Assembly (NCBI RefSeq): GCF_900182705.1
Contig: NZ_FXTP01000008.1
Coordinates: 124,001 to 188,000 of the forward strand
Direction: 5' to 3'
From: Gracilimonas mengyeensis
GTDB lineage: Bacteria > Bacteroidota > Rhodothermia > Balneolales > Balneolaceae
DNA length: 64,000 nt
Part shown: positions 54,002 to 62,863 of the stretch, piece by piece
Layout: each line of letters opens with the position of its first letter
Numbering within the stretch: the stretch's first letter is position 1
Notes under the pieces: generated by a model
Seen by the model: only the letters and a program-made list of their open reading frames with translations
What the model was told of the DNA's origin: nothing
Databases searched by the model: none
Made by a program: the position numbers and the translations under genes

Positions 54002-55939
54002 TCATTTTAAAAAAAGCATTTTTTTTATTTGAATTGAAGAACCTGTTCTCAATTCATAGAAGTAAATACCAGAACCAAGTTCATTGCCATAAAATACGGC
54101 TGAATGTAAGCCTTCTTCTTGTTCTTCTGAAACCAATGTCTGCACCAATCTCCCTAAACTATCATAAACTTTTAGTGTAACTTTACTCCTTTCAGGTATA
54201 TAATACTCAATATTCGTATTTGGGTTAAACGGATTCGGATAATTCTGATAAAGCCTAAAATCATCCATTCTTTCTATTTCTTCACTATTGATGTTAGCTA
54301 CTAAAACCCAATCCATCGTATCTGGTGGGATACTTTTATAGACTGAGGATTCTAAGTTCTTTTCGGCTAACATTTTTTCTCCGGTTATTACATTTATATA
54401 CCTTATTTCCCCAAAATTTTCATTGCCAGACAGATGGTATTCAACAAAATCCGTGCCTGTGGGCAAGTAAGAAATCATGAGTTCTGAAGATCTAGCTACA
54501 GAAATACTGTCTTGCCCCCCTGATATACCAATTATACCAGGGGCTGGCCATAAATTATTCCATCCGTATTCCTCCATAATATTCTTCAAAACTTTCATTT
54601 GGCTGGAACCAGGAAGATCTATTGCTTCCAACACCTTATATCTTGGCAAAAAATCTGCCCAAAGCCCCTCTTTGTGCCATTGCCACACCCCATTAGCACC
54701 ATAAGTTATCCCTACTAGTCCTCCCGACAAAATACTTTCATACGAGGCTTGCCTGAGGTGTTCGGGTCTTATCCTGAAGGTTTCAGGATGTTCACTATTA
54801 CCCGGGAGCCATAAATTATGATATATATCTTCATATGTTGTCTCCCCATTTAGTACCGGTTTCACAGGATTCAGGTTATATCCTCTTAAAGCTGCCGACA
54901 TTGGATAATCTCCTCTGGCAATATGTGAAGACTGATACATGTTAAAATCCATCCATAAAGTATTATTATCAAAATAATCAAAAGAAGCACGCAACCCAGC
55001 CGGGTGCAAAGTTGTCAAACTTCTGTCACCTGATGCTTCTTTCAAATTCAATGCAAAATCTTCCCAAAACTCCATCTTCTCAGGTGTATCATAATAATTA
55101 TCCCCGCCCACTATCCAAATAACATTATGCGCTGCATACCTGGCTCCAATGTATCTGGCGATATATATTGACTCTTCCTTACTTAAGTAGTAATCATTGT
55201 AGCGATCGTCGTAATGCAATTCATTCATACCAGCCCAAAGAGGTACGATAACAGCCACCATTTCCGCCTTATTTAACGAATCCGCTATTTCATCAATGTA
55301 ATCAAAATACCGTGGGTTAGGCATTGAGAAGTCATCGTCTAGATAATAGGTTTCTCCATACTGATTTTTAACCCCATTTGGTCCTATTACCTGATGAGAC
55401 ATGGGTACAAACTGTACCGCCGAGAATTTTTTTGATTTCCTATCCTTTATGTATTCCACAAGCTCTTCCCGAGTGGACTTCCACCCAATTTCCCACGCCG
55501 TATCACCTAAATAGAAAAAAGGTGTTCCATCCTGATAAGACAAGTATCTTTTATTGTCCGAAACACGTAACCAGCCATGATTCTGAAAGGGATTGCTTCC
55601 AGTATACTCTTCCACCAAAAACTGACCGGATATATTCTGAAGACTCGCATTATCAGCATCTGAACACGTTGCACTGTATTCCCACTGCCCCTTGCTTGGA
55701 GGAGCAAACCGGACCTTTAAATTATCCCCACCATCCCAAAAAGCATCCTGAGTTATTTTTTCACCTTCTGGTCCGCTAAAAGTAACTCTTAACCTCACAT
55801 CAGTAATAAAATTATCATACTTAACATCAGACTTAAATGAGGTCTCAAACTGTCCAAAAACAGCCACAGTATCTTCATTTTGGGCGTACGCTGGAAAAGC
55901 TGAAAAGAAAAGGCATATCAGTACTAGTGTCTCTCTCAT
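54002..55939 (-). CDS. DUF4038 glycoside hydrolase-like protein with T9SS sorting domain
   Basis: A 645-residue exported protein: Sec signal (MRETLVLICLFFSAFPAYAQ), a DUF5060-type beta-sandwich (about 25-115), a DUF4038 TIM barrel (about 125-440, with YLSYQDGTPFFYLGDTAWE, VWQWHKEG and WIVGGDNYYDTPEKMEF), then a C-terminal type A sorting domain beginning LYQNYPNPFNPNTNIEY and ending ELRTGSSIQIKKMLFLK. The last part targets it to type IX secretion. Such proteins are putative endo-glycosidases. Located in a polysaccharide locus, it may trim or degrade the exported polymer. Its acidic catalytic residues are not assigned with certainty. Confidence 0.87.
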   Translation of the reverse strand: MRETLVLICLFFSAFPAYAQNEDTVAVFGQFETSFKSDVKYDNFITDVRLRVTFSGPEGEKITQDAFWDGGDNLKVRFAPPSKGQWEYSATCSDADNASLQNISGQFLVEEYTGSNPFQNHGWLRVSDNKRYLSYQDGTPFFYLGDTAWEIGWKSTREELVEYIKDRKSKKFSAVQFVPMSHQVIGPNGVKNQYGETYYLDDDFSMPNPRYFDYIDEIADSLNKAEMVAVIVPLWAGMNELHYDDRYNDYYLSKEESIYIARYIGARYAAHNVIWIVGGDNYYDTPEKMEFWEDFALNLKEASGDRSLTTLHPAGLRASFDYFDNNTLWMDFNMYQSSHIARGDYPMSAALRGYNLNPVKPVLNGETTYEDIYHNLWLPGNSEHPETFRIRPEHLRQASYESILSGGLVGITYGANGVWQWHKEGLWADFLPRYKVLEAIDLPGSSQMKVLKNIMEEYGWNNLWPAPGIIGISGGQDSISVARSSELMISYLPTGTDFVEYHLSGNENFGEIRYINVITGEKMLAEKNLESSVYKSIPPDTMDWVLVANINSEEIERMDDFRLYQNYPNPFNPNTNIEYYIPERSKVTLKVYDSLGRLVQTLVSEEQEEGLHSAVFYGNELGSGIYFYELRTGSSIQIKKMLFLK

Positions 55940-55960
55940 GACCTCACTTTATCTCAAATT

Positions 55961-56911
55961 TTAAACTCTCTTACCTCCGCTTAGCAAATACAAAACAGCC
56001 ATTCTCACGGCTACTCCGTTGGTTACCTGGCTTAGAATTACGGCCCGGTCGCTGTCTGCAACTTCACTTTCCATTTCTACACCACGGTTGATAGGACCGG
56101 GGTGCATTATTTTAAAATCAGGATATTTTTCGAGGTGTGAAAGTTTTATTCCAAATCGCTGATGATATTCTCTTAATGATGGGAAATATTCGGTTCCTTT
56201 TTCTTGCCGCTCCAACTGAATGCGCAATGCCATCGCAATATCGCACCACTCCAAGGTCTCTTCCAAATTATAAGAAACCTCTACGCCCATTTCATTCACA
56301 TAAACTGGCATGAGAGTTTTAGGCCCGCATAAAACCACTTTTGCCCCAAGCTTAGTCAAGCCGATGATATTGGAGCGAACCACCCGACTGTGCGCAATAT
56401 CTCCGATGATGGCAATCTTTTTACCTTTTAAATCTTCATGAATAGTCTGCATGGTGAACATATCCAGCAGAGCCTGGGTAGGATGCTCGTGTGCTCCATC
56501 ACCGGCATTCAAGATGGCTGCATCCACGCAATTGGTTAAGAAATGGGGTACACCCGGACTCTCGTGCCGCACTACCACCATGTCAATTTTCATGGAACTG
56601 ATGTTGCGGATGGTATCCTTCAACGACTCGCCCTTCTTGGTACTGGATGAGCCGGCCGAGAAATTCACTACATCGGCTCCCATCCGTTTCTGGGCTAATT
56701 CAAATGAAAGCCGGGTTCGGGTACTGTTCTCATAAAAAAGGTTTACAATGGTCTTGTCGCGCAGGGTAGGGACCTTGGGAACGGCTCGGTCCAGAATTTC
56801 CCGAAAGTACTTGGCCTGTTCCAATACAAATAAAATATCTTCACGGGAATAGTCGGCCAGCCCAAGCAGATGTTTTTGATTAAACTGATATTCCCCATCT
56901 GTTTTACTCAT
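55961..56911 (-). CDS. pyrB: Aspartate carbamoyltransferase catalytic subunit
   Basis: PyrB condenses carbamoyl phosphate and aspartate in pyrimidine synthesis. The 316-residue protein has the carbamoyl-phosphate loop FYENSTRTRLSFELA (about residues 57-71), SSTKKGESLKDT, HPTQALLDMFT and GDIAHSRVVRSN, and the C-terminal HPGPINRGVEMESEV. No PyrI regulatory subunit adjoins it. It overlaps pyrR by eight bases; pyrR-pyrB is the usual order in bacteria with PyrR control. Confidence 0.96.
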   Translation of the reverse strand: MSKTDGEYQFNQKHLLGLADYSREDILFVLEQAKYFREILDRAVPKVPTLRDKTIVNLFYENSTRTRLSFELAQKRMGADVVNFSAGSSSTKKGESLKDTIRNISSMKIDMVVVRHESPGVPHFLTNCVDAAILNAGDGAHEHPTQALLDMFTMQTIHEDLKGKKIAIIGDIAHSRVVRSNIIGLTKLGAKVVLCGPKTLMPVYVNEMGVEVSYNLEETLEWCDIAMALRIQLERQEKGTEYFPSLREYHQRFGIKLSHLEKYPDFKIMHPGPINRGVEMESEVADSDRAVILSQVTNGVAVRMAVLYLLSGGKRV

Positions 56912-57452
56912 CCTCGCCCTCCAGTTCTACCACGTACACTGCGTCTTCATCATCAATTTCTTTTACTTTTACCCGCACTTCTTCGTCTTCATAGGTAGGC
57001 AAATACAATCCTTTATAATCTGCTGAAATGGGGAGCTCCCGGTGGCCTCGATCTACCATACAGCAAAACTTTATACTACGTGGACGTCCGTAAGCCATCA
57101 GCGCATCCATGGCTGAACGAACAGTACGACCGGTGTACAGCACATCATCTACCAAAACGATATCACGTTCATACAAATCGAAAGGAATCTCCGTGATTTT
57201 AACTTCCGGCATCTTCAGCTTAGAGCGATAATCATCCCGATAAAAGGTAACATCCAGCACCCCAAAGTCGACATCGGTGTCAAAAGATTCTTTGATTTCA
57301 TGTATGATACGCTTGCCTATATAAACGCCTCTTGTTTGCATGCCCACTACAGCCAAGCGGGAGAAATCGTCATAAGGCTCCACGAATTGATGAGCAAACC
57401 GCCGGTAGGTGCGGTCCAAGTCCTCAGCAGTCATGATTTTGGCTTTCTTCAA
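56904..57452 (-). CDS. pyrR: PyrR: pyrimidine operon regulator / uracil phosphoribosyltransferase
   Basis: A 182-residue phosphoribosyltransferase-fold protein with the PRPP loop RDIVLVDDVLYTGRTVRSAMDAL (in parts, near 94-115) and the PyrR-type ends RRFAHQFVEPYDDFSRLAVVG-like and KFCCMVDRGHRELPI. PyrR binds pyr mRNA to promote termination when UMP is plentiful. The start is TTG at 57452, or ATG at 57434 six codons inside. The 93-bp upstream stretch holds a TTG-21 bp-TAACTTTA promoter candidate but no obvious PyrR hairpin, so the target could lie elsewhere. Confidence 0.94.
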   Translation of the reverse strand: MKKAKIMTAEDLDRTYRRFAHQFVEPYDDFSRLAVVGMQTRGVYIGKRIIHEIKESFDTDVDFGVLDVTFYRDDYRSKLKMPEVKITEIPFDLYERDIVLVDDVLYTGRTVRSAMDALMAYGRPRSIKFCCMVDRGHRELPISADYKGLYLPTYEDEEVRVKVKEIDDEDAVYVVELEGEDE

Positions 57453-57545
57453 GCGGTGTCACCTTTTTAATTTTGATGGATAAAGTTAGTATTTGTGGGG
57501 AGTAAATGCCAAGACTTATCACACTTCTTCAAATAAATCATACTA

Positions 57546-58667
57546 TCATTCAACATATATTGAAAAATAGTCTTTTGATGGTCTTAGGTTTATGTAAACT
57601 TTGCTTTTAGTTAATTTTTTTTGTGTAATCTGCTTTTCAGCTTGTTCTATAGTTAAAGTTTTCCCCAGAGAGTTTTCAGCAATAGATATTTCTAATGATA
57701 AATCATGATTAAACCTTTCTATTGGAAGTTCTGTCTCCAGCATCAATTTGTACTGACTCTCATTAACCATTTTCAGCTCATAAGTTGTTTGATTTCTCAA
57801 GTAGGTATAAATAGTCACATCACTCATGTTTGCAAGCCAGACTTTTCCTTTTTCCCTCAATTCCTTAATAGCAAGCATATCTTTATAAAAATTTTCCCTG
57901 GTGTAATATCCCCATCCTTCAGGTCTTCCATCTGTTTTTCCATCAAAACCTATAGAATGGTAGGTGCTTATTAGCCAAGATTCAAGACCCACACTTTCAT
58001 TAAGATAACTTAAAAACTCATCGTGATTATTAATACACCTCTCACATTGATCGAAATTGAAGTCTTGCATAGGCAAAGATGGCAATGCATACCAGTTTTC
58101 AGGAGCCATTTGATCTCCAGACATTATATATGGCCCCCTCCCTTCAAACTCTTTTTGAAACAATCTCCCTGAAAGGTAGCCACTCTTTTTTAAGGCAAAC
58201 TGTGTACTGTCTTCAAACCCATAACCACCAGGATAAGCGTAAGCAATAGGATTCAAGCCAAAGGCTTTTATATGCTCCGCATCTTTTCTGAATGATTTGT
58301 AAGCCTCTTCATAGCTCAGCTGATCATGGTTAATATGGGTATGTCCATGGCCAAAATACCCAAAACCATTAGGAATCAACTTCTCCTTTAAATACTCAAC
58401 TAACTTAGGGTTTGAAACATAACGATCTGATATTATTTCATAATCCATAAACATTTGATGCTCATAAAGCCAGCTATTTTCTATATCGTTTGAGATAGGA
58501 TAACCAGAGTCGTGAGTAACGGAAAGAGCAGACTTGTAATTATTATACCACTTAGTTATACCCAGTATTTTTATCTGTGGTTCTTCATCTACAGAATGAT
58601 GGCATGAGTTGACAAAAGTAAAAGCGATCACTATTAGAAAAATGAAAATATCCGAGGGTTTAAACAT
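57546..58667 (-). CDS. Polysaccharide deacetylase-like lipoprotein (modified NodB motifs)
   Basis: A 373-residue lipoprotein (signal FIFLIVIAFTFVNSC, lipidated Cys near 22). It has a NodB-like barrel: motif 1 ALSVTHDSG (canonical TFDDG), motif 2 GHGHTHINHD (HxxxH-type metal site kept), motif 3 AYAYPGGYGFED. The second Asp of motif 1 is Ser here, so metal binding may differ. It may act on the polysaccharide made by the nearby locus or on cell-wall sugars. It is separated from that locus by pyrBR. Substrate unknown. Confidence 0.78.
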   Translation of the reverse strand: MFKPSDIFIFLIVIAFTFVNSCHHSVDEEPQIKILGITKWYNNYKSALSVTHDSGYPISNDIENSWLYEHQMFMDYEIISDRYVSNPKLVEYLKEKLIPNGFGYFGHGHTHINHDQLSYEEAYKSFRKDAEHIKAFGLNPIAYAYPGGYGFEDSTQFALKKSGYLSGRLFQKEFEGRGPYIMSGDQMAPENWYALPSLPMQDFNFDQCERCINNHDEFLSYLNESVGLESWLISTYHSIGFDGKTDGRPEGWGYYTRENFYKDMLAIKELREKGKVWLANMSDVTIYTYLRNQTTYELKMVNESQYKLMLETELPIERFNHDLSLEISIAENSLGKTLTIEQAEKQITQKKLTKSKVYINLRPSKDYFSIYVE

Positions 58668-58898
58668 ATCTTATCTTTTCTGAGTCCCTCATTTTAATTT
58701 GGAGATCATGACTTTTACTTTCTTGCAGCTTGACCGGAATTGATTGAATACATTAAATTCTAAGAACCCATTTTTAGAAATCAAAATGTAAAGTTTAGTC
58801 ATTGGAAACTATATCCAGCTAACTTCCCTTTCTTTTAGCTCCCAATCTCGGTATTATTGCCATCCCGAAAATTGCTTTTAATTCGTAAAAAAACTCCT

Positions 58899-60104
58899 AT
58901 GAAAATACACGAGTATCAAGCTAAAGAAATTCTTGAGAAATATAACGTGGCTGTTCCGGCCGGAATTGCTACCACTACGGTGGAAGAAACCGTGGAAGCT
59001 GCTAAAAAATTAAAAGAAGAGGGCGCCACGTTATTTGTGGTAAAAGCCCAGATTCATGCCGGCGGACGTGGTAAAGGCCGAACCAAGAAGAATAACGCCA
59101 AGGGTGTGGTACTCTGTAAAAGCATCGATGAGGTGAAGGAAGCTGCCGAAAACCTGCTGGGTGATGTGCTGGTGACGGTACAAACCGGTGAAGAAGGTCA
59201 GCTGGTGCAGCGCCTGTATGTGACCGACGGAGTGGATATCAAATCGGAGTTTTATCTGGGTATCCTGATGGACCGCGCGGTAAGCAAGAATGTGATCATG
59301 GCATCCACTGAAGGTGGCGTGGAAATTGAGAAGGTGGCGGAAGAAACACCCGAGAAGATTGTGAAAGAATGGGTAGAGCCAGGCATGGACCTGCAGCCCA
59401 ACCAGGCACGACGTATTGCATTTGCACTGGGACTGGAAGGCGACGCACTCAAAAAAGGCATCAAGTTTGTGCAAGCCTTGTACAAAGCTTACGAAGAAAC
59501 CGATGCCAACATGTTCGAGATCAACCCGCTGATTGTGACACCAGATAACGACGTGTACGCCCTGGATGCCAAAGTGACTTTTGATGACAACGCCTTATAC
59601 CGTCATCCGGACCTGGCTGAACTCAAAGACGAATCCGAAGAAAACCCTGCAGAACTTGAAGCCCAAAAGTACGACCTGAATTACATCAAACTGGATGGCA
59701 ACGTAGGTTGTATGGTAAACGGTGCCGGACTCGCTATGGCCACTATGGATATCATCAAGCTTTCCGGTGGTGATCCCGCAAACTTTTTGGATGTAGGCGG
59801 TGGCGCTAATGTTGAAACCGTGAAAAATGGCTTCCGCATTATCCTGGAAGATCAAAATGTGAAAGCTATCCTGATCAATATTTTTGGCGGTATTGTACGA
59901 TGCGACCGTGTAGCTAACGGCGTTATCGAAGCCGTTAAAGATCCTGAAATTGCAGAGAAGGTTGAAGGTGTACCCATCATCGTACGTCTGCAAGGCACCA
60001 ATGCCGAAGAGGCCAAAGAGATTATTGACAACAGCGACCTGAATGTGATTTCAGCTGTGCTGCTGAAAGAAGCCGCCGAGGAAGTATCCAAGGTGCTGGC
60101 TTAA
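58899..60104 (+). CDS. sucC: Succinyl-CoA ligase (ADP-forming), beta subunit
   Basis: SucC carries the ATP-grasp and CoA-linked half of succinyl-CoA synthetase in the TCA cycle. About 401 residues from ATG 58899 (MKIHEYQAKEILEKYNV); the frame is open 14 codons further upstream, but MKIHEYQ is the standard start. Visible: VKAQIHAGGRGK near residue 45, the ATP-grasp YALDAKVTFDDNALYR and the C-terminal LINIFGGIVRCDRVANGVIEA. sucD is not adjacent. A clean terminator follows. Confidence 0.96.
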   Translation: MKIHEYQAKEILEKYNVAVPAGIATTTVEETVEAAKKLKEEGATLFVVKAQIHAGGRGKGRTKKNNAKGVVLCKSIDEVKEAAENLLGDVLVTVQTGEEGQLVQRLYVTDGVDIKSEFYLGILMDRAVSKNVIMASTEGGVEIEKVAEETPEKIVKEWVEPGMDLQPNQARRIAFALGLEGDALKKGIKFVQALYKAYEETDANMFEINPLIVTPDNDVYALDAKVTFDDNALYRHPDLAELKDESEENPAELEAQKYDLNYIKLDGNVGCMVNGAGLAMATMDIIKLSGGDPANFLDVGGGANVETVKNGFRIILEDQNVKAILINIFGGIVRCDRVANGVIEAVKDPEIAEKVEGVPIIVRLQGTNAEEAKEIIDNSDLNVISAVLLKEAAEEVSKVLA

Positions 60105-60132
60105 TCGCGCCTCAAACTTTTTATTTACTTTG

Positions 60133-60166
60133 AAAGCCTGCCTCATGAAAGGGGCAGGCTTTTTTT
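60133..60166 (+). terminator. Rho-independent terminator of sucC
   Basis: AAAGCCTGCC pairs with GGCAGGCTTT around a loop of about 10 bases and is followed by Ts; 29 bp after the stop. Confidence 0.88.
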
Positions 60167-60435
60167 ATGGATCCTGTTTTAACTTTTCTATATATAACGT
60201 GAGTGAGATAAGAATGACACGAAAATAGGCCTGTCATCCCGGTCAAGATGTAGCGCAGCGGAATCGCAGAACCGGGACCTCCATAGATCTCTTAAGTCTT
60301 TAGCGAGGCAAAAGTAGCCAAGGTACTCCTGTCATTCGAGCGGTGACTTAAGAGCATTATCCGAGAGATTGCCACAGGCTGTGCTCCCTGCGGTCACTGC
60401 AGCCTTCGCAATGACGTGTTTTATATGTAACCATA
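60167..60435. other. Repeat-bearing spacer after sucC
   Basis: No gene. It has a GTCATCCCGGTC unit facing AACCGGGACC (about 60233-60281), then the family B repeat (60284-60354), then a GTCATTGCGAAGGC-type short unit read on the minus strand (about 60400-60415). These are of the same 'GTCAT...' short-repeat type as at 18141 and 62006. Confidence 0.5.
60284..60354. repeat. Palindromic intergenic repeat, family B copy 2
   Basis: Left end TAGATCTCTTAAGTCTTTAG, right end GAGCGGTGACTTAAGAG. CTCTTAAGTC/GACTTAAGAG is a perfect 10-bp inverted pair. It shares both ends with 36454-36528; the centres differ. Confidence 0.7.
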
Positions 60436-61233
60436 TTAACCTAAATCATCCAGAATTTGGCGGGCTTGCTGTTGGTTTTCGCGGTCGAATTTTGTTTTTG
60501 CTTCTTCATCCAGCACTTTTTGTAAAGCCTGCCTTGCTTTCTCCGTCTCGCCGGCTCGCTGATAATGCCGGCCTAAATCCAGCTGGTAGCGGATGCTTTG
60601 CTCCGGATCCAGTTTGATGGCTTTCAGAATATACTCTTCAGCTTTTTGATTGCTTGCGCCTTCCGGGAGTCCTTTTGAAAACAATCCGGCCACCAGTTTT
60701 TTACCTCCTCCGGTGTTCGCCACTTTACTGTGCCACAAACCCAATAAATGCCAGGCCGGGGCATATTCGGGTAGCAACTCCACTGCTTTTTCCGCATGCT
60801 CTTTCACCACGTGGGAAAGCTCAATCCGCTTCTCATTACCGGAGATATCCGATATTCTGCCGCTGGCTACCGCATATACAAAATGGGTATATCCTTTTTC
60901 GGGGTGATGTTCCAGCACCCTTTCGGCATAATTCATAGCCTCCCGGTAGTACGGCTCCATGGCTTTTTTATTAGGCTGACGATAGCCTTCCCGGGCAAAC
61001 AACAAGGCAGTTCTCCATAGCGCTTTGTAATGCGTGGAATCTCTTTTTAGAACAGCTTTGTATATCTCAAGCGCCTCTTCTTCCTCGGCCTCGTTAAAAA
61101 GTGAATCCGCTTTGGTTATTTGTGTTTCGATGGATTTGTTAGCCGGAGCTTGTGCAAGGACTCCCTTGGAGATCATCATCACACCAAACAAAAAGAGCGT
61201 GCAAGCTTTAACAACAGAATAGAAAGGTTTCAT
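60436..61233 (-). CDS. Exported TPR protein (RMDN-like)
   Basis: A 265-residue protein with a Sec signal (SVVKACTLFLFGVMMISKGVLA, cut after AQA). The rest is helical repeats: ADSLFNEAEEEEALEIYK, HYKALWRTALLFAREG, AMNYAERVLEHHPEKG, AEKAVELLPEYAPAWHLLG, and the conserved GKKLVAGLFSKGLPEGASN segment. This pattern is that of the RMDN (regulator of microtubule dynamics)-type TPR family, which also occurs in Bacteroidota. It is periplasmic and its partner is unknown. Confidence 0.82.
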   Translation of the reverse strand: MKPFYSVVKACTLFLFGVMMISKGVLAQAPANKSIETQITKADSLFNEAEEEEALEIYKAVLKRDSTHYKALWRTALLFAREGYRQPNKKAMEPYYREAMNYAERVLEHHPEKGYTHFVYAVASGRISDISGNEKRIELSHVVKEHAEKAVELLPEYAPAWHLLGLWHSKVANTGGGKKLVAGLFSKGLPEGASNQKAEEYILKAIKLDPEQSIRYQLDLGRHYQRAGETEKARQALQKVLDEEAKTKFDRENQQQARQILDDLG

Positions 61234-61336
61234 ATGGCATCCGGTTAATTGGGCAGGGCAAGTTACTATATAAAACAGATTACGCGCTTTATTGTTTCAT
61301 TGTTACTTTTGGGATGATCATAAATCATATTCAAGC

Positions 61337-61897
61337 ATGAGTAGCAATTTCAATAAACCATTATTTTTTGTTGGGGTGATACCGGATGAAACCCTGCAAA
61401 ACAAAATCCAGGAATTAAAGCATTACGTAAAGGATACCTACCACAGCTCCCATTCCCTGAATGCTCCGCCGCATATCACGCTGTTAAGTCCCTTTCGGAC
61501 CGATGCCGACCATACACAAGAGCTGCATTTGCTACTTGAAGTTTTTGCGCAGGCTTATGAACCCTTTGAAGTTTCGCTGGATGGATTTGCGACCTTCCCG
61601 CCTCGGGTTATTTTTATTGATGTAGATAAAAGCGAGCCTTTAATGACCTTGCAGGAAAAGCTGGAAGAACTGGCCCGATCAAAAGAAGAACTCTTCAGCT
61701 ATGGATATAAAGAACGGCCCTATCACCCGCACATGACATTGGCCTTTAAGGATCTAACCAAAGCCAACTTCCACCGCGCTTGGAAGGAATTCAAAGACCG
61801 TGAGTTTGATGAAAGTTTTAAAGTGGACAAACTAAGCCTGCTAAAACATGACGGTGAGCGCTGGGAGGTTGAGAAAGAATTTGAGCTGGGAAAGTAA
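61337..61897 (+). CDS. 2H phosphoesterase, RNA 2',3'-cyclic phosphodiesterase (ThpR/LigT-like)
   Basis: About 186 residues from ATG 61337 (the frame is open upstream, but MSSNFNKPLFFVGVIPDE is the normal start). The two catalytic H-x-T/S-x motifs are both present: PPHITLLSPF near residue 44 and YHPHMTLAFKD near 135. Such enzymes open 2',3'-cyclic phosphates or ligate tRNA halves; the substrate here is unknown. No operon partner. Confidence 0.88.
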   Translation: MSSNFNKPLFFVGVIPDETLQNKIQELKHYVKDTYHSSHSLNAPPHITLLSPFRTDADHTQELHLLLEVFAQAYEPFEVSLDGFATFPPRVIFIDVDKSEPLMTLQEKLEELARSKEELFSYGYKERPYHPHMTLAFKDLTKANFHRAWKEFKDREFDESFKVDKLSLLKHDGERWEVEKEFELGK

Positions 61898-62006
61898 GAG
61901 ACAACTAAAGAATCCTGGCAACCCTTTAATCCTGATTAATCATGGTTCAAAGCGCTGGTATCGTTTAAAAGCCAACCGTAAACTCCAACACTTTTTATAC
62001 AATAAG

Positions 62007-62026
62007 ATCCCTGCTTTTGCAGGGAT
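62007..62026. terminator. Hairpin after the acyltransferase pair (possible terminator and dispersed repeat)
   Basis: ATCCCTGC/GCAGGGAT has eight perfect pairs around TTTT. It is on the 3' side of the acyltransferase gene (minus strand) but followed by only TCTTATT. The flanking GATGACA matches the short palindromes near 18552 and 60233, so it may be a dispersed repeat used as a weak terminator. Confidence 0.4.
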
Positions 62027-62058
62027 GACACTTTACCGGAAAGATTGGTCCTGTTCGC

Positions 62059-62832
62059 CTATTGTAGCGCCGGCGACGTAGGCTCAAAAATATCCTGCAC
62101 CTTATCTCGCAATTTCGCTGCCAGTTCTTTACGGTTTGCAGATTGCACGGTTTGTTCTCCAAAACGAATGGTGCAATACACCCGGCGGGTTTGGGCCAAT
62201 TTCCACACGTGTTGTGGAAAACTATGGCGGGCGCCAAAAAAGCAGACGCTGTCGCGGGCAGGCTCATCGCCCTCTTTTGTCCGATAAGAGATAGCGGCCG
62301 TGTGCACCGGAATTTCAGCACTGGCGGGATATTTCAGCAGGGAGGCATGAAAGGGCAACACTTCCTCGCCACCAGACGACGTTCCCTCCGGAAACACAAT
62401 TAATCCCTGGTATTTATTCATGGATTGGGAAAGCACTTCGTTCACTCTCTTCACATCGCCGCGCCGACCACGGTCCACAAATATCACCCCAACCGCATTT
62501 ACCATAAAACCGAGCATGGGCCAGCTGCGCACCGCTTTTTTAGCCACGAAGGTACAACGCAGATTCAAAAACAATGGTACAATATCCAGGTAGCTGAGAT
62601 GATTGGAAACCAGGAAGAAAGGTGATTGCGGCGGCGTTCCCTTTACCGTCATCTTCATATTAAAAATAATGGCCACGCCGCGCGACCAGCTACGCATAAA
62701 CTGATTTCTCCAAGGTTCGTAGGGTAAACGAAAAAGCTTAGGCACTACTAAACCGATAGCGTAAATGCTAAACGAAGTAAGGGTAAAAATCAGCAGCCCA
62801 ATGAGTCGTAAAGTGGCCCGGATTTTTCTCAT
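62059..62832 (-). CDS. Lysophospholipid acyltransferase family protein (PlsC/OlsA/GlsA type)
   Basis: A 257-residue membrane-anchored acyltransferase: an N-terminal hydrophobic segment (LIGLLIFTLTSFSIYAIGL), then the HX4D motif in SNHLSYLDIVPLF near residue 77, and the FPEGTSSGGEEVLPF motif near 150. It transfers acyl groups to a lysolipid hydroxyl. It lies 31 bp downstream of an OlsB-type N-acyltransferase gene, the order of olsBA and glsBA operons, so it probably completes an ornithine- or glycine-type lipid. Confidence 0.88.
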   Translation of the reverse strand: MRKIRATLRLIGLLIFTLTSFSIYAIGLVVPKLFRLPYEPWRNQFMRSWSRGVAIIFNMKMTVKGTPPQSPFFLVSNHLSYLDIVPLFLNLRCTFVAKKAVRSWPMLGFMVNAVGVIFVDRGRRGDVKRVNEVLSQSMNKYQGLIVFPEGTSSGGEEVLPFHASLLKYPASAEIPVHTAAISYRTKEGDEPARDSVCFFGARHSFPQHVWKLAQTRRVYCTIRFGEQTVQSANRKELAAKLRDKVQDIFEPTSPALQ

Positions 62833-62863
62833 GGCTGCATAAATCTTCTTTTTAGTTCAGCAA

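Noticed and set aside
57453-57545. PyrR-responsive attenuator before pyrR
   Set aside because: Looked for the hairpin binding site and an intrinsic terminator in the 93-bp upstream region; neither is visible.
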